Source: Strix aluco
Taxonomy: Eukaryota; Chordata; Aves; Strigiformes; Strigidae
Direction of reading: 5' to 3'
DNA length: 64,000 nt
Assembly (NCBI RefSeq): GCF_031877795.1
Contig: NC_133934.1
Location: 24,617,716 to 24,681,715 of the forward strand
The notes beneath the pieces are model-generated. The model was not told the DNA's origin and did not search any database. It was given only the letters and a program-made list of their open reading frames with translations. The translations under genes were made by a program, and so were the position numbers. This document shows positions 14,101 to 24,228 of this stretch, piece by piece. Position 1 is the stretch's first letter; each line of letters begins with the position of its first letter.

Positions 14101-15930
14101 CTTCTCCTCTGTGTTTCTCACTTGTCTGAGCCTATTCCTCAAGATATTTTTTTTTTTTTCATATGTCCTTTTATTCTTCAGTCTTTGTTTTATGCTTTCA
14201 CTGAGGGTAAAGACATCCTTGTGAAAAAATGTCTTCTTTTTGATGTTCTCTCTTGGTTTTGCAGGTGATTTGACAGTAGATGCCTGTCAAAAAGATAGGT
14301 GGGCTCCAGCTTGATAGTCTAGTGAAAAAAAGGAAAAAGTAGGATCCAGATCTTTAGGATCATATCATAGTTATATTTTGTGTAAGAGGTGGTTTTGATG
14401 CAAAGGACTTTTCAAGAGTAACACAGAGCAAACATACAGCACTCATTTATCTCTGTGAGAAGGGGCTGCTTTAGGTGATGCACATTCCCAAAGGATCTGC
14501 ACGTATTCTGCACATCTGATGCATACAGAATATGTCAGCTTGGTGCACAATCTGACCCTGTTTCAGAGCTACAGCAGAATCAGTTATCTCGCAACCAGTT
14601 TGAAACTGGAGAAATCTCAAGAGGGTAATGAGGTGACACAACCTTGGCCAAAACCTTGCAAACAGAACACATAGGACAGAGTATTGCACAAAAACGTAAT
14701 TGATGAAGACAGGCTAACCAGTCTAGAAAGGGATGGATACAAAACCAAGAATAATTCTAGTAAAGGTAGAAAGATGATGTAGAACTTACACCCTATGGGT
14801 TCTTACAAAACATTTGTCATGAAAAGTAGACAGCACTTGACCTCAGTTAGGGACATATGTGTGTAACACCATAGTGCTGTACACAACTGTGTACACTCTG
14901 TTTGCAGTCACCAAAGATACCTGCTTTTATCCTTCCATTAAACTGCAGTTGTCAAATGAAAGCCAAGCTGTTCTTTTGTTTTGGAGTTGTAGGGGATTTT
15001 GTGACAAGCTCCTGTGGAGGGTATATATCCTCTTTCAGGTAATACTGTGCAACTATAAAGGTTGCAGTTCACACAGGAAAACAAATTAACTGAAACCTAG
15101 GACTTTTGACCTATTATATTGAAAAGCCACATTCTTTTCTGAAAAGCCCAAATTCAGTAGGGTTTCAGTAATCCCTTAAGAAAGAATTCTTGCAAGTGGA
15201 ATCACACTGTTACTACCTTTACAACTGTCAAATAGTAGTCAATAGTAAAGCCATAATATACAAATTCTCCATTATGCAACCAATTTTAAATTTGAATTTG
15301 CAAAACAACTTTGTAAAATACAAACTCTGAGAAGGATCTTTGTTTCCTGATATAGTCAGCATATGGAATACAAAATGCCCACCTCATCTCTGGATGTAGC
15401 CGAGTAGAGATGTTCGAGAAAATGTCCAAGGACAGAAAAGCTGATGTTAACTGTGTACAGCTTCTATAATGTTGCATATGACCTCATTTATTCCAGTATC
15501 TCTACAAATTTTGTAGAGACTGCTTGGTTTTAGTTTTTTTTTTTTTTTTTTTTCCTCTTTCATCCTTTCCTCTTGCTGCAGGTCATGGGGGAGAGAAGAA
15601 ATAATGTCTGGGAGCATCACATGTTACATGAGATATCATTTATGGCCTCTGCATTACTGACAAAAATCAAGTATTTAAGGTAAAATATTATAATCTATCA
15701 GATTTTTTTCTCAGATACACAAAAAAAAAAAAAAACCCTAGCGCAACACAGATTTCTCTAAAATGTAGGGTTTCTGTTACTGTTAATATGAAGAGCTATC
15801 AGTTCTCAGATTTTGGCAAGTAAAGAAGGAACTTTCCATCCCATCAGCCTTTTAATCCCAAGTATCATGTTTTTCTTGGAAATGACATCTCCATTTAAAT
15901 TAAAAAAAAAAAAAAATTTAAAATATTTAG
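8111..15930. other. AT-rich unique sequence, no gene seen
   Basis: About 7.8 kb without a supportable gene or transposon body. Frames of 60-80 codons occur on both strands, overlap one another and have no recognisable composition or motif. Simple tracts include poly-T of 17 at 12461-12477, CA repeats near 13444 and poly-T of 20 at 15534-15553. The stretch at 14470-14700 is somewhat less AT-rich but matches no repeat family I know. Confidence 0.6.
15534..15553. repeat. Poly-T tract (20 nt)
   Basis: Run of 20 T followed by CCTCTTTC, giving a pyrimidine-rich tract about 380 bp before the CR1 copy at 15931. Confidence 0.88.
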
Positions 15931-16257
15931 TTGTTATATGAAGACAGGCTGAGAGAGTTGGGGTTGTTCAGCCCAGAGAAGAGAAGGCTTCAGGGACACC
16001 TTATAGTGGCCTTCCAGTACTTACAGGAGGCCTACAGGAGAGATGGAGAGGGACTCTTGATCAGGGAGTGTAGTGATAGGATGAGGGGTAATGGTTTTAA
16101 ACTGACAGAGTGTAGGTTTAGATTAGATAGAAGGAAGAAATTCTTTACTGTGAGGATGGTGAGACACTGGAACAGGTTGCCCAGAGAAGTGGTGGATGCC
16201 CCCTCCCTGGAAGTGTTCAAGGCCGGGTTGGATGGGGCTTTGAACAGCCTGATCTAG
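15931..16257 (+). pseudogene. CR1 ORF2 C-terminal fragment (truncated)
   Basis: An open frame of ~108 codons that is the extreme C-terminus of the CR1 ORF2 polyprotein, downstream of the reverse transcriptase core. Recognisable pieces in order are YEDRLRELGLFSPEKRRL, the RMRGNGFKL segment, the basic RFRLDRRKKFF patch and WNRLPREVVDAPSLEVFK. The same blocks occur in the C-terminus of the larger CR1 relic at 55967-56278. No catalytic residues are present because the endonuclease and RT regions were lost at insertion. The ATG at the 5' end is not the native start. The frame has no internal stop or frameshift, suggesting modest age, but it is not expected to be functional. Confidence 0.9.
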
Positions 16258-16346
16258 TGGAAGGTGTCCCTGCCCATGGCAGGGGAGTTGGAACTAGATG
16301 GTCTTTAAGGTCCCTTCCATCCGAAACCATTTTATGATTCTATTTT
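15931..16346 (+). mobile_element. CR1 LINE, 5'-truncated 3' end
   Basis: Sense-strand CR1 fragment of ~415 bp: the last ~108 codons of ORF2 followed by the 3' UTR. The UTR has the hallmark GGTGTCCCTGCCCATGGCAG and GGAACTAGATGGTCTTTAAG and ends TTATGATTCTATTTTT, a degenerate ATTCTATG terminus. The inserted end lies next to a poly-A/AT tract (15902-15930), a likely target or deletion junction. Its UTR differs from the CATAGCGCT-type copies elsewhere in the window, so it belongs to another CR1 subfamily. Confidence 0.95.
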
Positions 16347-18714
16347 TAAATGTGTTATTTTTCCATCCTTTTTCCTGAGTAAAACCAGTAACTCTGACAC
16401 AGAATACCTGAAAAGACTTTTGGCACAAAGGTCATTGAGCTTCAGGATCTTTAAATTAAACATTTGAGGTTTAAGAAATTGGATTTTGCTAACAAAATAA
16501 AAATTCATAGGAAAAAACCCTAACCTGTCCTACCAGCTGCAGTTACGTTCAGATGGTTTGTAGACTATGTCTTGACACATACTGCTCTGGGTATGTTATC
16601 TTAACAAACGATCAGAACTTTGCCAAAAGTGTAACTGACATTGATTCCATATTGTGTGTCACCCAAACCTAAACTGAATTTCAGAAGAAAAAGTTGTGAG
16701 TTTTATTTTTTTCTCTCACAGTTGTCTCCAGGCTAAATTTCAAAAGCTTGCTCTAAATGGTGAAGGTATAAAGGTTTTCATAATTTAAAAAGTGCTTTAA
16801 ATATTTAAAAGGCAGACTTTCTAAGATGTGTTATTCCCATAAAACAGCATAAACTTTCTCTGCTGTCCTCTAGGTCTAGGGTAGTTCCATTTGCAGCCCT
16901 AATGAAGAGGGGAATAAGAATTATCCTTCAGTCTACCTAATGTCCATAAAATTCAGAGCTTCACTCTTAATGAGTAAATGACATGAACTGATAATTAGAG
17001 CAGTTTCAAACAGTCTCAAGGAGATGTTGAGAAAAATCTTCCTTTAGGAAAGTTTACCTGCTTGCCATTTTGTCAATAAGCCTGAGTTTTGATTGATTTT
17101 GAAGTGATAATTTCTGTCTTGAATAAGAATGTATGCATACATTCTTCTTTCAGATAAAAAGTAGGGAAGAGAAAGTAGCCATAGTCTGATGAAGTTACTT
17201 GTAATTTACCATGATCACAATCAAACTTTTTGATTCTAGTCTTAATATTGTTGCTTTCCTAAGAAAGCAAATCTCTCCTGTTAAATCAAATCTCTAGTTA
17301 CATTTCCTGATAAAGCAAAGCTCTATGTCTGGTTATTGTGTTCTGTTGTTTTCTTGCCTTTAACCCATACCTTCACATGTACTATCACTTAAAAACTAGG
17401 TAAATTGATAATACAGTAACTTCTGCTACTAATTTCAATGATTTCTACATGCCCACATACTTTATATGTCCCATTCAAATAATTTTTTTTGCTTTCAAGG
17501 TCAAAGAGGATAAATGTTATTTTTTTAGTATCCTCTAATGTAATACTTCTATTACTGAATAGCTTTAAATTGATTGCATAGAGAAAGTCCCTTAGGATCT
17601 GCATTTTTTTCACCTTTAATCCAAGTCTGTTGTTATCTTCAGTAGTCTTTGTCCAATTCCAGTCATAATTCTGACAAGACTATTATTTTGACTGATGTTT
17701 GATTTTCATAGCAACCCAGTGTGTCATTTTATTACCAGAAATCTGCACATTTTATTTCCTATCGTTTCTCTAGTGATGTTCACTAACTTATTTCAGATGC
17801 CAGTGTTTTAAAACTGCCCAGAGGGATGACTGTCCTTATTTTCAACTGTCTTTTAAAAGGAAAAAGAATTCAATATGGAATAAGTCTGTCAGCTGAATGC
17901 ATTTCCTTTTTATTTTTTTTCCTGTGTAGTAGAACAAACAAATGTATCATTTTAAGATAATTCTGAGAGTCTTATAATTGCACCACTTAGATTCTAGAGA
18001 CATAATTCATCATTATTATGCTTTCAGTTGCCAAGGTGTTTCAGTCAACTCTTTGTTTGAGTGTTATTTATGAAGTTTATTTTAATTTCCATTGTTGTCC
18101 ATGAATAAGACAAAATACACAATTTCCTCTTTTTATGTACACCATTATATAAAAATTATTGGACTTTCTACTGATAGCTGATCAGTACCTATCGTATTAA
18201 GAATGCACTTCTTAATTAAGCATATTTCCTTAATACTTCTCTGAAATTCTTATTTAAATTAGAATATTGTTGTTATGATGCTCTATCAGAAAACTGTCAT
18301 AAAGTTTATGTTTAAAACCTAGAAGATTTTTTTTTTTCCTCTTTATTTGCTAAACTATAAATATTCATTGCTCCTCTAGGTGTCCTGGGAAAAAGTTCAG
18401 AGAGAAACAAGAGTGTATCAAGAACAGAACAGAGATTCAGAAAATCTGAATCCAGTTTGTGCATGATCAAAAAATCCTATAACAGCAAGCCAGCTATTTG
18501 CTCTTTAAAACAGAAACAAAACTTCTCTCTGTCATCTGACTGTGAAGTCTAGGACAAAAAGTCTGTCTCTTGTTCTAGGTATACAGCATTTAATCATAAT
18601 TTGGCATTATTGTATAAAATATTATCTCGGCTATCTTTACAGGAAATAATAAGCAAAACCAGATATTGTTATTCCAGAATAGCACTTCCATGTGTCTTTG
18701 ATTTCTACTTTTAT
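16347..18714. other. AT-rich unique sequence, no gene seen
   Basis: Nothing coding or repeat-derived is recognisable. The one structural feature is a 22-bp perfect palindrome at 17125-17146. The minus-strand frame at 17389-17613 is short, AT-driven and has no motif. Confidence 0.6.
17125..17146. repeat. Perfect 22-bp palindrome
   Basis: The sequence is its own reverse complement over 22 bp, centred between 17135 and 17136 around ATGTATGCATACAT. Symmetry fails at the next base on either side. It contains a TATGCATA core, which can resemble POU/octamer-type half-sites, but no function can be claimed. Confidence 0.85.
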
Positions 18715-18719
18715 AAGTA
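18715..18719. repeat. Target-site duplication AAGTA (left)
   Basis: AAGTA directly precedes the LTR at 18720 and is repeated exactly at 19081-19085. A 5-bp duplication is the length typical of ERVL-class integration. Confidence 0.85.
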
Positions 18720-19080
18720 TGTTGAAGTTTGAACTCAGCCGGCAGTCAGACGCCACATGGCCGGCCGTTCACCTCCCCCCTCCCTGGTGACATAGGGGAG
18801 GGACAAAAAGAAGAGAATTCATAGGTTGAATAAAAAGAAAGAATTTACTAAATATGACAAGAGAACAACAGTAACAATAGTGAGTCCAAAAAGAAACGGG
18901 TAAGATGCAGCAGTGGCTTACCGAGCGCAGCGACCGCCCCCACAGCAACACGCGATCGGACCAGAACCTGAAAACAGCGCGTGCCAGAGAGAGCTCACCC
19001 ACCTGTATCCCTGGGCATGGCATCACATGGTATGAAACACTCCAATGAAAGTTAACTCCATCCTGGTCGAAACCAGGACA
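18720..19080 (-). mobile_element. Solo LTR, ERVL-like, minus strand
   Basis: Read on the minus strand, this 361-bp block starts TGTCCTGGTTTCGACCAGG and ends GAGTTCAAACTTCAACA, so it has the TG...CA ends of an LTR. The start resembles the bird ERVL LTRs that begin TGTCCTGGTTT. Near the 3' end is a purine-rich GGGAGGGGGGAGG stretch like that in related LTRs. It is GC-rich against AT-rich surroundings and flanked by perfect AAGTA duplications. There is no PBS or polypurine tract beside it, so it is a solo LTR left by LTR-LTR recombination. It is shorter than the related ~590-bp LTR at 49208 and lacks an obvious TATA box, suggesting an internal deletion or a different subfamily. A 124-codon minus frame running through it has no recognisable product. 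Confidence 0.88.
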
Positions 19081-19085
19081 AAGTA
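19081..19085. repeat. Target-site duplication AAGTA (right)
   Basis: Exact copy of 18715-18719, directly after the LTR end. Together they fix the element boundaries to the base. Confidence 0.85.
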
Positions 19086-20065
19086 TTTTTATAATGTGTT
19101 GATATTTAAATACTGGGGTTTTTTTTTTCTTCCTAAGGGACAACTATTGGCCTGTTTATGCATTTATGGTCTTTTTTGCAGTGACCTCAAGGAAATTATA
19201 CTGGAAAGCACTGGTCTAGGGTCCCTGTAAATTCAAAGAAAGGTAACTCCTATAAATAGTTTGAGGATGTAAGTACTACAATGAAGATCTTCAACACAGA
19301 AGAAGAGTTGAAACCTCAGGTATGCCACCCAGTTACTAGCCCTCTAGGATTGTAGAACTCTCCCTTGTTAAAAGGAGAATTTAAAACTCCAGCACATTAT
19401 AGATGAAAGATATACATGATCTAACAGTTCTTAATTAAATTTTCCATTACTATTACAGTCAGTAATGAGCAGAAAAATACAGTATGAGCAGGAAAACTCT
19501 ATGACTCAGATGGGCCACCCGAGATGTCTAATATGGATTTTATGCATCATTAGCCTTTCTTCAGCTGTTTAGATTTCTGTCTACTTTGAACTTTTTGTTT
19601 GAGTCCATTGTATGTGCTTATGCCTTTTATTTTTTCACTTCAAACAGATTACCTCTTCCAGCTTTCTACAGAAATATGTATTTTTACCTTGAGATGATTT
19701 TCCTACATGTGAGTGAAAAGGAAATCTGTTATAATTTTAGTACAGCTTTTTTTTTTTTTTACATTTGTAGTCAAATGACAGCACAGAAATAATGGTTTTG
19801 ATGTGGCACCATTACATATCAATTTCAAACGGATACTTTAGTATTTTTCAAACTGTATTGTCTTTGCTAATGCCATTGATATGCTAGCAGATACCTTTCT
19901 GCCTGAGAAACATATTTAGGGGTGCAGGTTAGACTTCTGTTACGCCTGGGCATAGATCCAAAAGGTAGCATAAGCTTTGCTTCCTTGATTGCACTTACTA
20001 CCATTTGCAATTCCATAGTCCAGCATTTTTTGTGGGTGTCATAAGCCTTCTCACCCTTGAGTAAA
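19086..20065. other. AT-rich unique sequence, no gene seen
   Basis: No repeat family or coding signal recognised. Short frames at 19586-19792 (plus) and 19867-20118 (minus, running into CR1) have no motif. Confidence 0.6.
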
Positions 20066-20440
20066 TGAATCAGAGAATCACAAATCTGCTGAGGTTGAAA
20101 GGTACCTTTGGAGGTCATCTGGCAAAATGCCCTGCTTAAAACAGAATCATCTAGAGCAGGTTGCTCAGGATCGTGTCCAGTTAGGTTTTGAGTAACTTGA
20201 AGGATAGCGACTCCACAACTTCTCTGTGCAATCTGTTCCAGTGTTCAACAACCCTCGCAGTATCTTCTGTCAGAATTTTCTGTCTTTCAATTTCTACCCA
20301 TTGCCTCTTGTCATGTCACTGGGTACGACTGAGAAGTGTCTGGCTTCATCTTCTTTACTCCTCCCATCAGGTATTTATATATATTGACAAGACTCCCCTG
20401 AGCCTTCTCTCCTCCAGGCTGAACAATCTAAGTTATCTGG
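20066..20440 (-). mobile_element. CR1 LINE fragment, minus strand (older subfamily)
   Basis: The reverse complement is a CR1 3' end. On the plus strand it begins GAATCAGAGAATCACAAATC (degenerate CACAGAAT terminus), then GAGGTTGAAAGGTACCTTTG and the AGGTCATCTGG block, the ORF2 C-terminal region with CTCTGTGCAATCTGTTCCAG, and ends near CTTCTCTCCTCCAGGCTGAA, the antisense of the FSLEKRRL-type block. About 375 bp survive. Many substitutions relative to the younger copies break the reading frame, so this is one of the older CR1 insertions in the window. Confidence 0.9.
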
Positions 20441-20627
20441 AATAGAACAACTATCATGTGATCTCTGCATAAATATTTACCTCCATTTTAGTTTACAAAC
20501 TTCTGCAGCAAGGCAATCTGAATACAGAATTTACAGATGACTGTGTCTCTCTGGAAGCAGTAGTTATGAAAGGTGCCATGAGTAGAAGGTAAAACTGAGT
20601 TACACTTTTTGAATACAGAAGAGAAAC

Positions 20628-20793
20628 ACAGAATCACAGAATCATCATCAAGGTTGGAAAAGACCTTGTAGATCATCCAGTCCAACCCTTAACCTAATAC
20701 TGACCGCTCTCAACTACACCATATCCCTCAGCGCTGTGTCAACCCGACTCTTAAACACCTCCAGGGATGGGGACTCCACCACTGCTCTGTGCA
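20628..20793 (-). mobile_element. CR1 LINE 3' end, minus strand (CATAGCGCT-type)
   Basis: The plus strand reads CACAGAATCACAGAATCATC (two full terminal units), then AAGGTTGGAAAAGACCTTGT, GTCCAACCCTTAACCTAATA, CCCTCAGCGCTGTGTCAACC and CCAGGGATGGGGACTCCACC, and stops at CTCTGTGCAG. It is the antisense of the same 3' UTR subfamily as 7999-8110 and 54487-56380, truncated after ~166 bp. It lies 187 bp from, and in the same orientation as, the older copy at 20066-20440, but the two differ in UTR sequence and are separate insertions. Confidence 0.95.
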
Positions 20794-22129
20794 GAAATCA
20801 AAAGAAAAGACTAAAAAATAATTAAATCCACAGCTAAAACAATTACTAGAATTTTGGAGATGTTACATTAAAAATTAACTTCTGTTTCTTACTGATCTCC
20901 CAGCATTTGCAAGTGACATATTAATTTCATAATTAAGAGTCCCAAAGAAAGTATATAAAACAATAAAGTGTTGGTAAGCTACAGTTAAGGTAAAACATAA
21001 CTGTATACTTTTACAAAGACTATTTGAAAAGTTCTCCATTATAAATAAGAACATTTAATGTGAATAAATTATGACAATAGTTTCTTGAAAACCAGATCAG
21101 TCTTCCAAAATGCTTAAAAAAATGCTAGGAATCATTTAGAAATGAATGCAGAAAACATCCTCATGCTCCTACACATCTCACCTTTAGTTCCTTGCAATTT
21201 CATTCATTCTGTTTCAAACAATATATGGTAGAATTAGAAATTCTGTTAAGAATAGAGACAAGGATGATCAGAAGAGATATGCAGTAGTTTCCAAGTGAAA
21301 AGAAAATTCTCATATTAAAAACCTAATTGACTAGCAGTTTTGAGAAACAGGCAAGCTGAGGGAAAGAAGATACAGACTCATTAACAGTATGGTGCGAACA
21401 AAGCAAATATTCACTAGTTTTTGTAATGTGCTAGGGGTGCATCCATAGAAATTACACAGTGGGAGTTTTCGAACAAGAATTCTTTGCAAAATGTATAATG
21501 ATAGTCCAGATAAAGTGCTGACTGCTAGATGCCAAGAGAACACACTAGGTAAAAGATATCTTTGTACTTGTCTTGTTTCTGTTATTCTTTTCCTAAACAC
21601 TTCTGTCTGTTCTGGCCTTTGTCAGAGATGGAAGAATGAGGAGAGAATCTCTGTTCAATGGCAATTATTTTATAAATCTTTATGTAAGCTACTCTAGAAA
21701 TAAAAATACTGCAGTGTTACAGATAAAAGCTCAATCCATTGAAGTAAAATTGCTGATTTCTAGTTATGCATTACAGAGACCAAGTTTTCTATCTTCATAA
21801 GATTTCTGAGTTTCTATCAAGAGTGAGGTCTGATATTTCTAGAGAATTAAAGGCATATACTGGGATTAGTACTTTCATATTGAAAATCAGTGAGACATAT
21901 CCAAGTCATCTGATGTTGTTTAGACATTCTGCCTGTCATTTCAACATTTAATTTTGAATAGTATGATGGTTTTGTTCAGTGTATTCAATATTTTCAGTAG
22001 TAGTGAGGATGAAGACAAAAATGGTTAAGTTTGAGAAAAGCTATCAGAAAGTTTTATCTGAACCTGACAGGTTTTCACTATTAGTCCTGAAGTGTCATGG
22101 ATATAGGTTTTCTTTTGAGAAACATAGTT
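20794..22129. other. AT-rich unique sequence, no gene seen
   Basis: No supportable gene or element. Overlapping opposite-strand frames at 21331-21600 and 21491-21697 have no recognisable domain. Confidence 0.6.
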
Positions 22130-22184
22130 GGAGGGAAGGAGGGAGGGAGGGAGGGAGGGAGGGAGGGAGGGAGGGAGGGAGGGA
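22130..22184. repeat. (GGGA)n microsatellite
   Basis: About 55 bp made almost entirely of GGGA/GGAG units, with one GGAA interruption near the left end, followed by a short A run and CCC. It creates a Gly-Arg-Glu-rich stretch in a plus-strand frame, which is an artefact of translating the repeat. Purine-only strands of this type can form G-quadruplex or triplex structures and are length-polymorphic. Confidence 0.97.
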
Positions 22185-23819
22185 AAAAAACCCTGAATCT
22201 GTCAAATGTATCTTTTAGGATATATTTTATCCTGACCAGTATAATGATATGAAATGAGAAGAAATAACAATGTTTAAGTATGAATTAACTATAAACCAAA
22301 CATCAAAACTGGTTCTGTCAAAGATCAGATGGAGAATTAGGTGAAGATGTAGATCAATTCTTGGATCCAGATCTAACTGTATACTTTACATTCTCAGTGA
22401 CAGGATAAATGCCTTCCATTTCAGGAAGAGAGTTATAGTCCTTAATTATATACTTATATGAATAATTCACTTCATGTGGGAAGAACTGTTCATATTGGCC
22501 AAGAAGATGTATAAATGTCTGTCAGAACTGGCCTAAGAAAACATGAGAGAAAACCATGCTGATAGTGGCATGGATGTACATGAATTTAACATATATACAC
22601 TTTGCCTATGACCCCTTTTATATCCATCTCTGACTTAATAGCTGTATAGGAGAAAGTATGCACCTAATGAGGAAATATTTTTTTCTTACATACATATTTG
22701 ACCATGCTTTACTCTGATTTATTTTGCTAAATGTAATCCAACTGCATTATAATTACTTCAATAAAATCTTCTAGTCAGGAATTTTTTCCCAGCGGAATAG
22801 AGCAATCAGTTGTAAGTCTTTTTTCTTTTTTCCATTTAGCTACAATTCTAGAAAGGCAAATACTTTTTTTGGCCCTTCTTTTAAATTGGTGCATTATAAT
22901 ATGTATTTCATCAGGGTATTAAGAGATTATTGTTATTCTTTGTATCAGTGTCATTTTTACAGTCAGATTTTCTGACTCGTTTAATAATTTTTGTTTTTCC
23001 TAGTAAGACCTTTATAATTATTCTCTGACTTTAGCCAGCATTCTTGCAAACCCACTTGTATCTTCCACTTGCAGAACCGCATTCTGTAATTTAGGAAGCA
23101 TTTGAAAAGTATTTTCTTGTGTCCAGTATTAGTTGCCATCATATCATCATTCTGTCTACTAAATGTTTCTTTCAGGCATATTACAAATGCAACATTGTAC
23201 CTTTGGTGAAATTCTGCATATTTGCTATGCTGCTGAGAGTTATTTATCTGGCTAAAAGTGGTCTAATGGCCTCTGGTTACAGCTCTTTTTCACCTTAGGC
23301 TGTTTCATATTTATGTGATGCTGAGAATATGCCTCTCTTTTGTAACCTATATAATACATTTAAAGTACTATGTGTCCTTCCTACTGCAAGAGCTAAAATA
23401 ATCTAGGCAGTTTGCCTTGAAGTATGTTGGTCTGCCTTCAAGTTGATAACATGCACATTTACAGTGCAAGTTCCTGAGACATTTAGAGTGGTTACTGTTA
23501 TCCAGTGTCCTTGTCCTTCATGATTAAATTTTGAAAGTCACATTTGTTTCATCTTTTCTGATGAAAAGTGTTATCAGCAAAATGAGATTGGTACACAACT
23601 TAAACATCTCTTTCTAATACCCCTACAGGGTTGTGGTAGATGTCATTATGCGGATCCAAAACATGCATTCTCTGCATTTTTTCCTGATGCTTCCACAGAC
23701 TGCTTTTAATAGAAAATTGTACTTTATAAATCCTGCCAGGTTTCCAGTTGCTAGGTAAAATGTAAGCTGTTTGAATTAATAACTCCAGTACTTTTTAATT
23801 AAGACATTTAATCATTCTC
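22185..23819. other. AT-rich unique sequence, no gene seen
   Basis: No coding or transposon signal recognised by eye. Confidence 0.6.
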
Positions 23820-24228
23820 TGTGTGGCAGGTGCACCCGCCCAATGAAAATAGGGCTTCTTGGCTGCTGAAGTGTAGCAGCTACTGATTGCCTTTACTCTC
23901 GGGGCTTCACAGTAGTTGGGGCCTTTGGCCGATGGGGGGCCTGGGTATAAATGGAGTCCCCTGGGGAGCCATTTTGAGCTTGTTCCCTGGAGAAGCGTGC
24001 TGTGGTTGAGGACTCTCCCCTTGGGTTGGGATGTCACCCAAGGAAACTCCTTGAAGTGACTTGGGTCGGGACGCTGCCCTGAGCAGGTCCCTGAGGTTGA
24101 GAGCCCTCGCTTGTTAGGTGAATGAGAGAGCATTTTGGGTTGTTGTTAAACCCTAGGAAGTTGTTCTGTTCTCCTCTCACAGGCATTTGAACCTGTAATT
24201 TGCGGAGGGCTAGTTAATTATGTTGACA
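23820..24228 (+). mobile_element. Probable LTR-like element, family not identified
   Basis: A sharply bounded GC-rich block of ~400 bp in AT-rich DNA. It begins TGTGTGGCAGGTGCACCCGC and has a good TATA box, GGGTATAAATGG, at about 23944-23955, preceded by U3-like sequence and followed by a GC-rich stretch such as an R/U5 region might show. The 3' limit is uncertain: TGTTGACA ends at about 24228 and would supply the terminal CA. I could not find a convincing target-site duplication, and I do not recognise the family. Alternatives are a host promoter/first-exon region or another retroposon. A 112-codon minus-strand frame across it is probably a composition effect. Confidence 0.45.
23944..23955 (+). 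promoter_or_regulatory. TATA box in LTR-like block
   Basis: GGGTATAAATGG lies ~125 bp inside the GC-rich block, a plausible core promoter position for an LTR read on the plus strand. No transcript evidence is available. Confidence 0.4.

Noticed and set aside
18769..19143. A 124-codon minus-strand open frame
   Set aside because: It spans the solo LTR and its flank. LTRs of this family are non-coding.
21979..22218. A frame encoding a Gly-Arg-Glu repeat protein
   Set aside because: The repeat is just the translated (GGGA)n microsatellite.
24178..24200. A possible tRNA T-arm (minus strand GGTTCAAATGCC)
   Set aside because: The loop is one base too long for the stem and no D-arm, anticodon arm or acceptor stem can be paired nearby.
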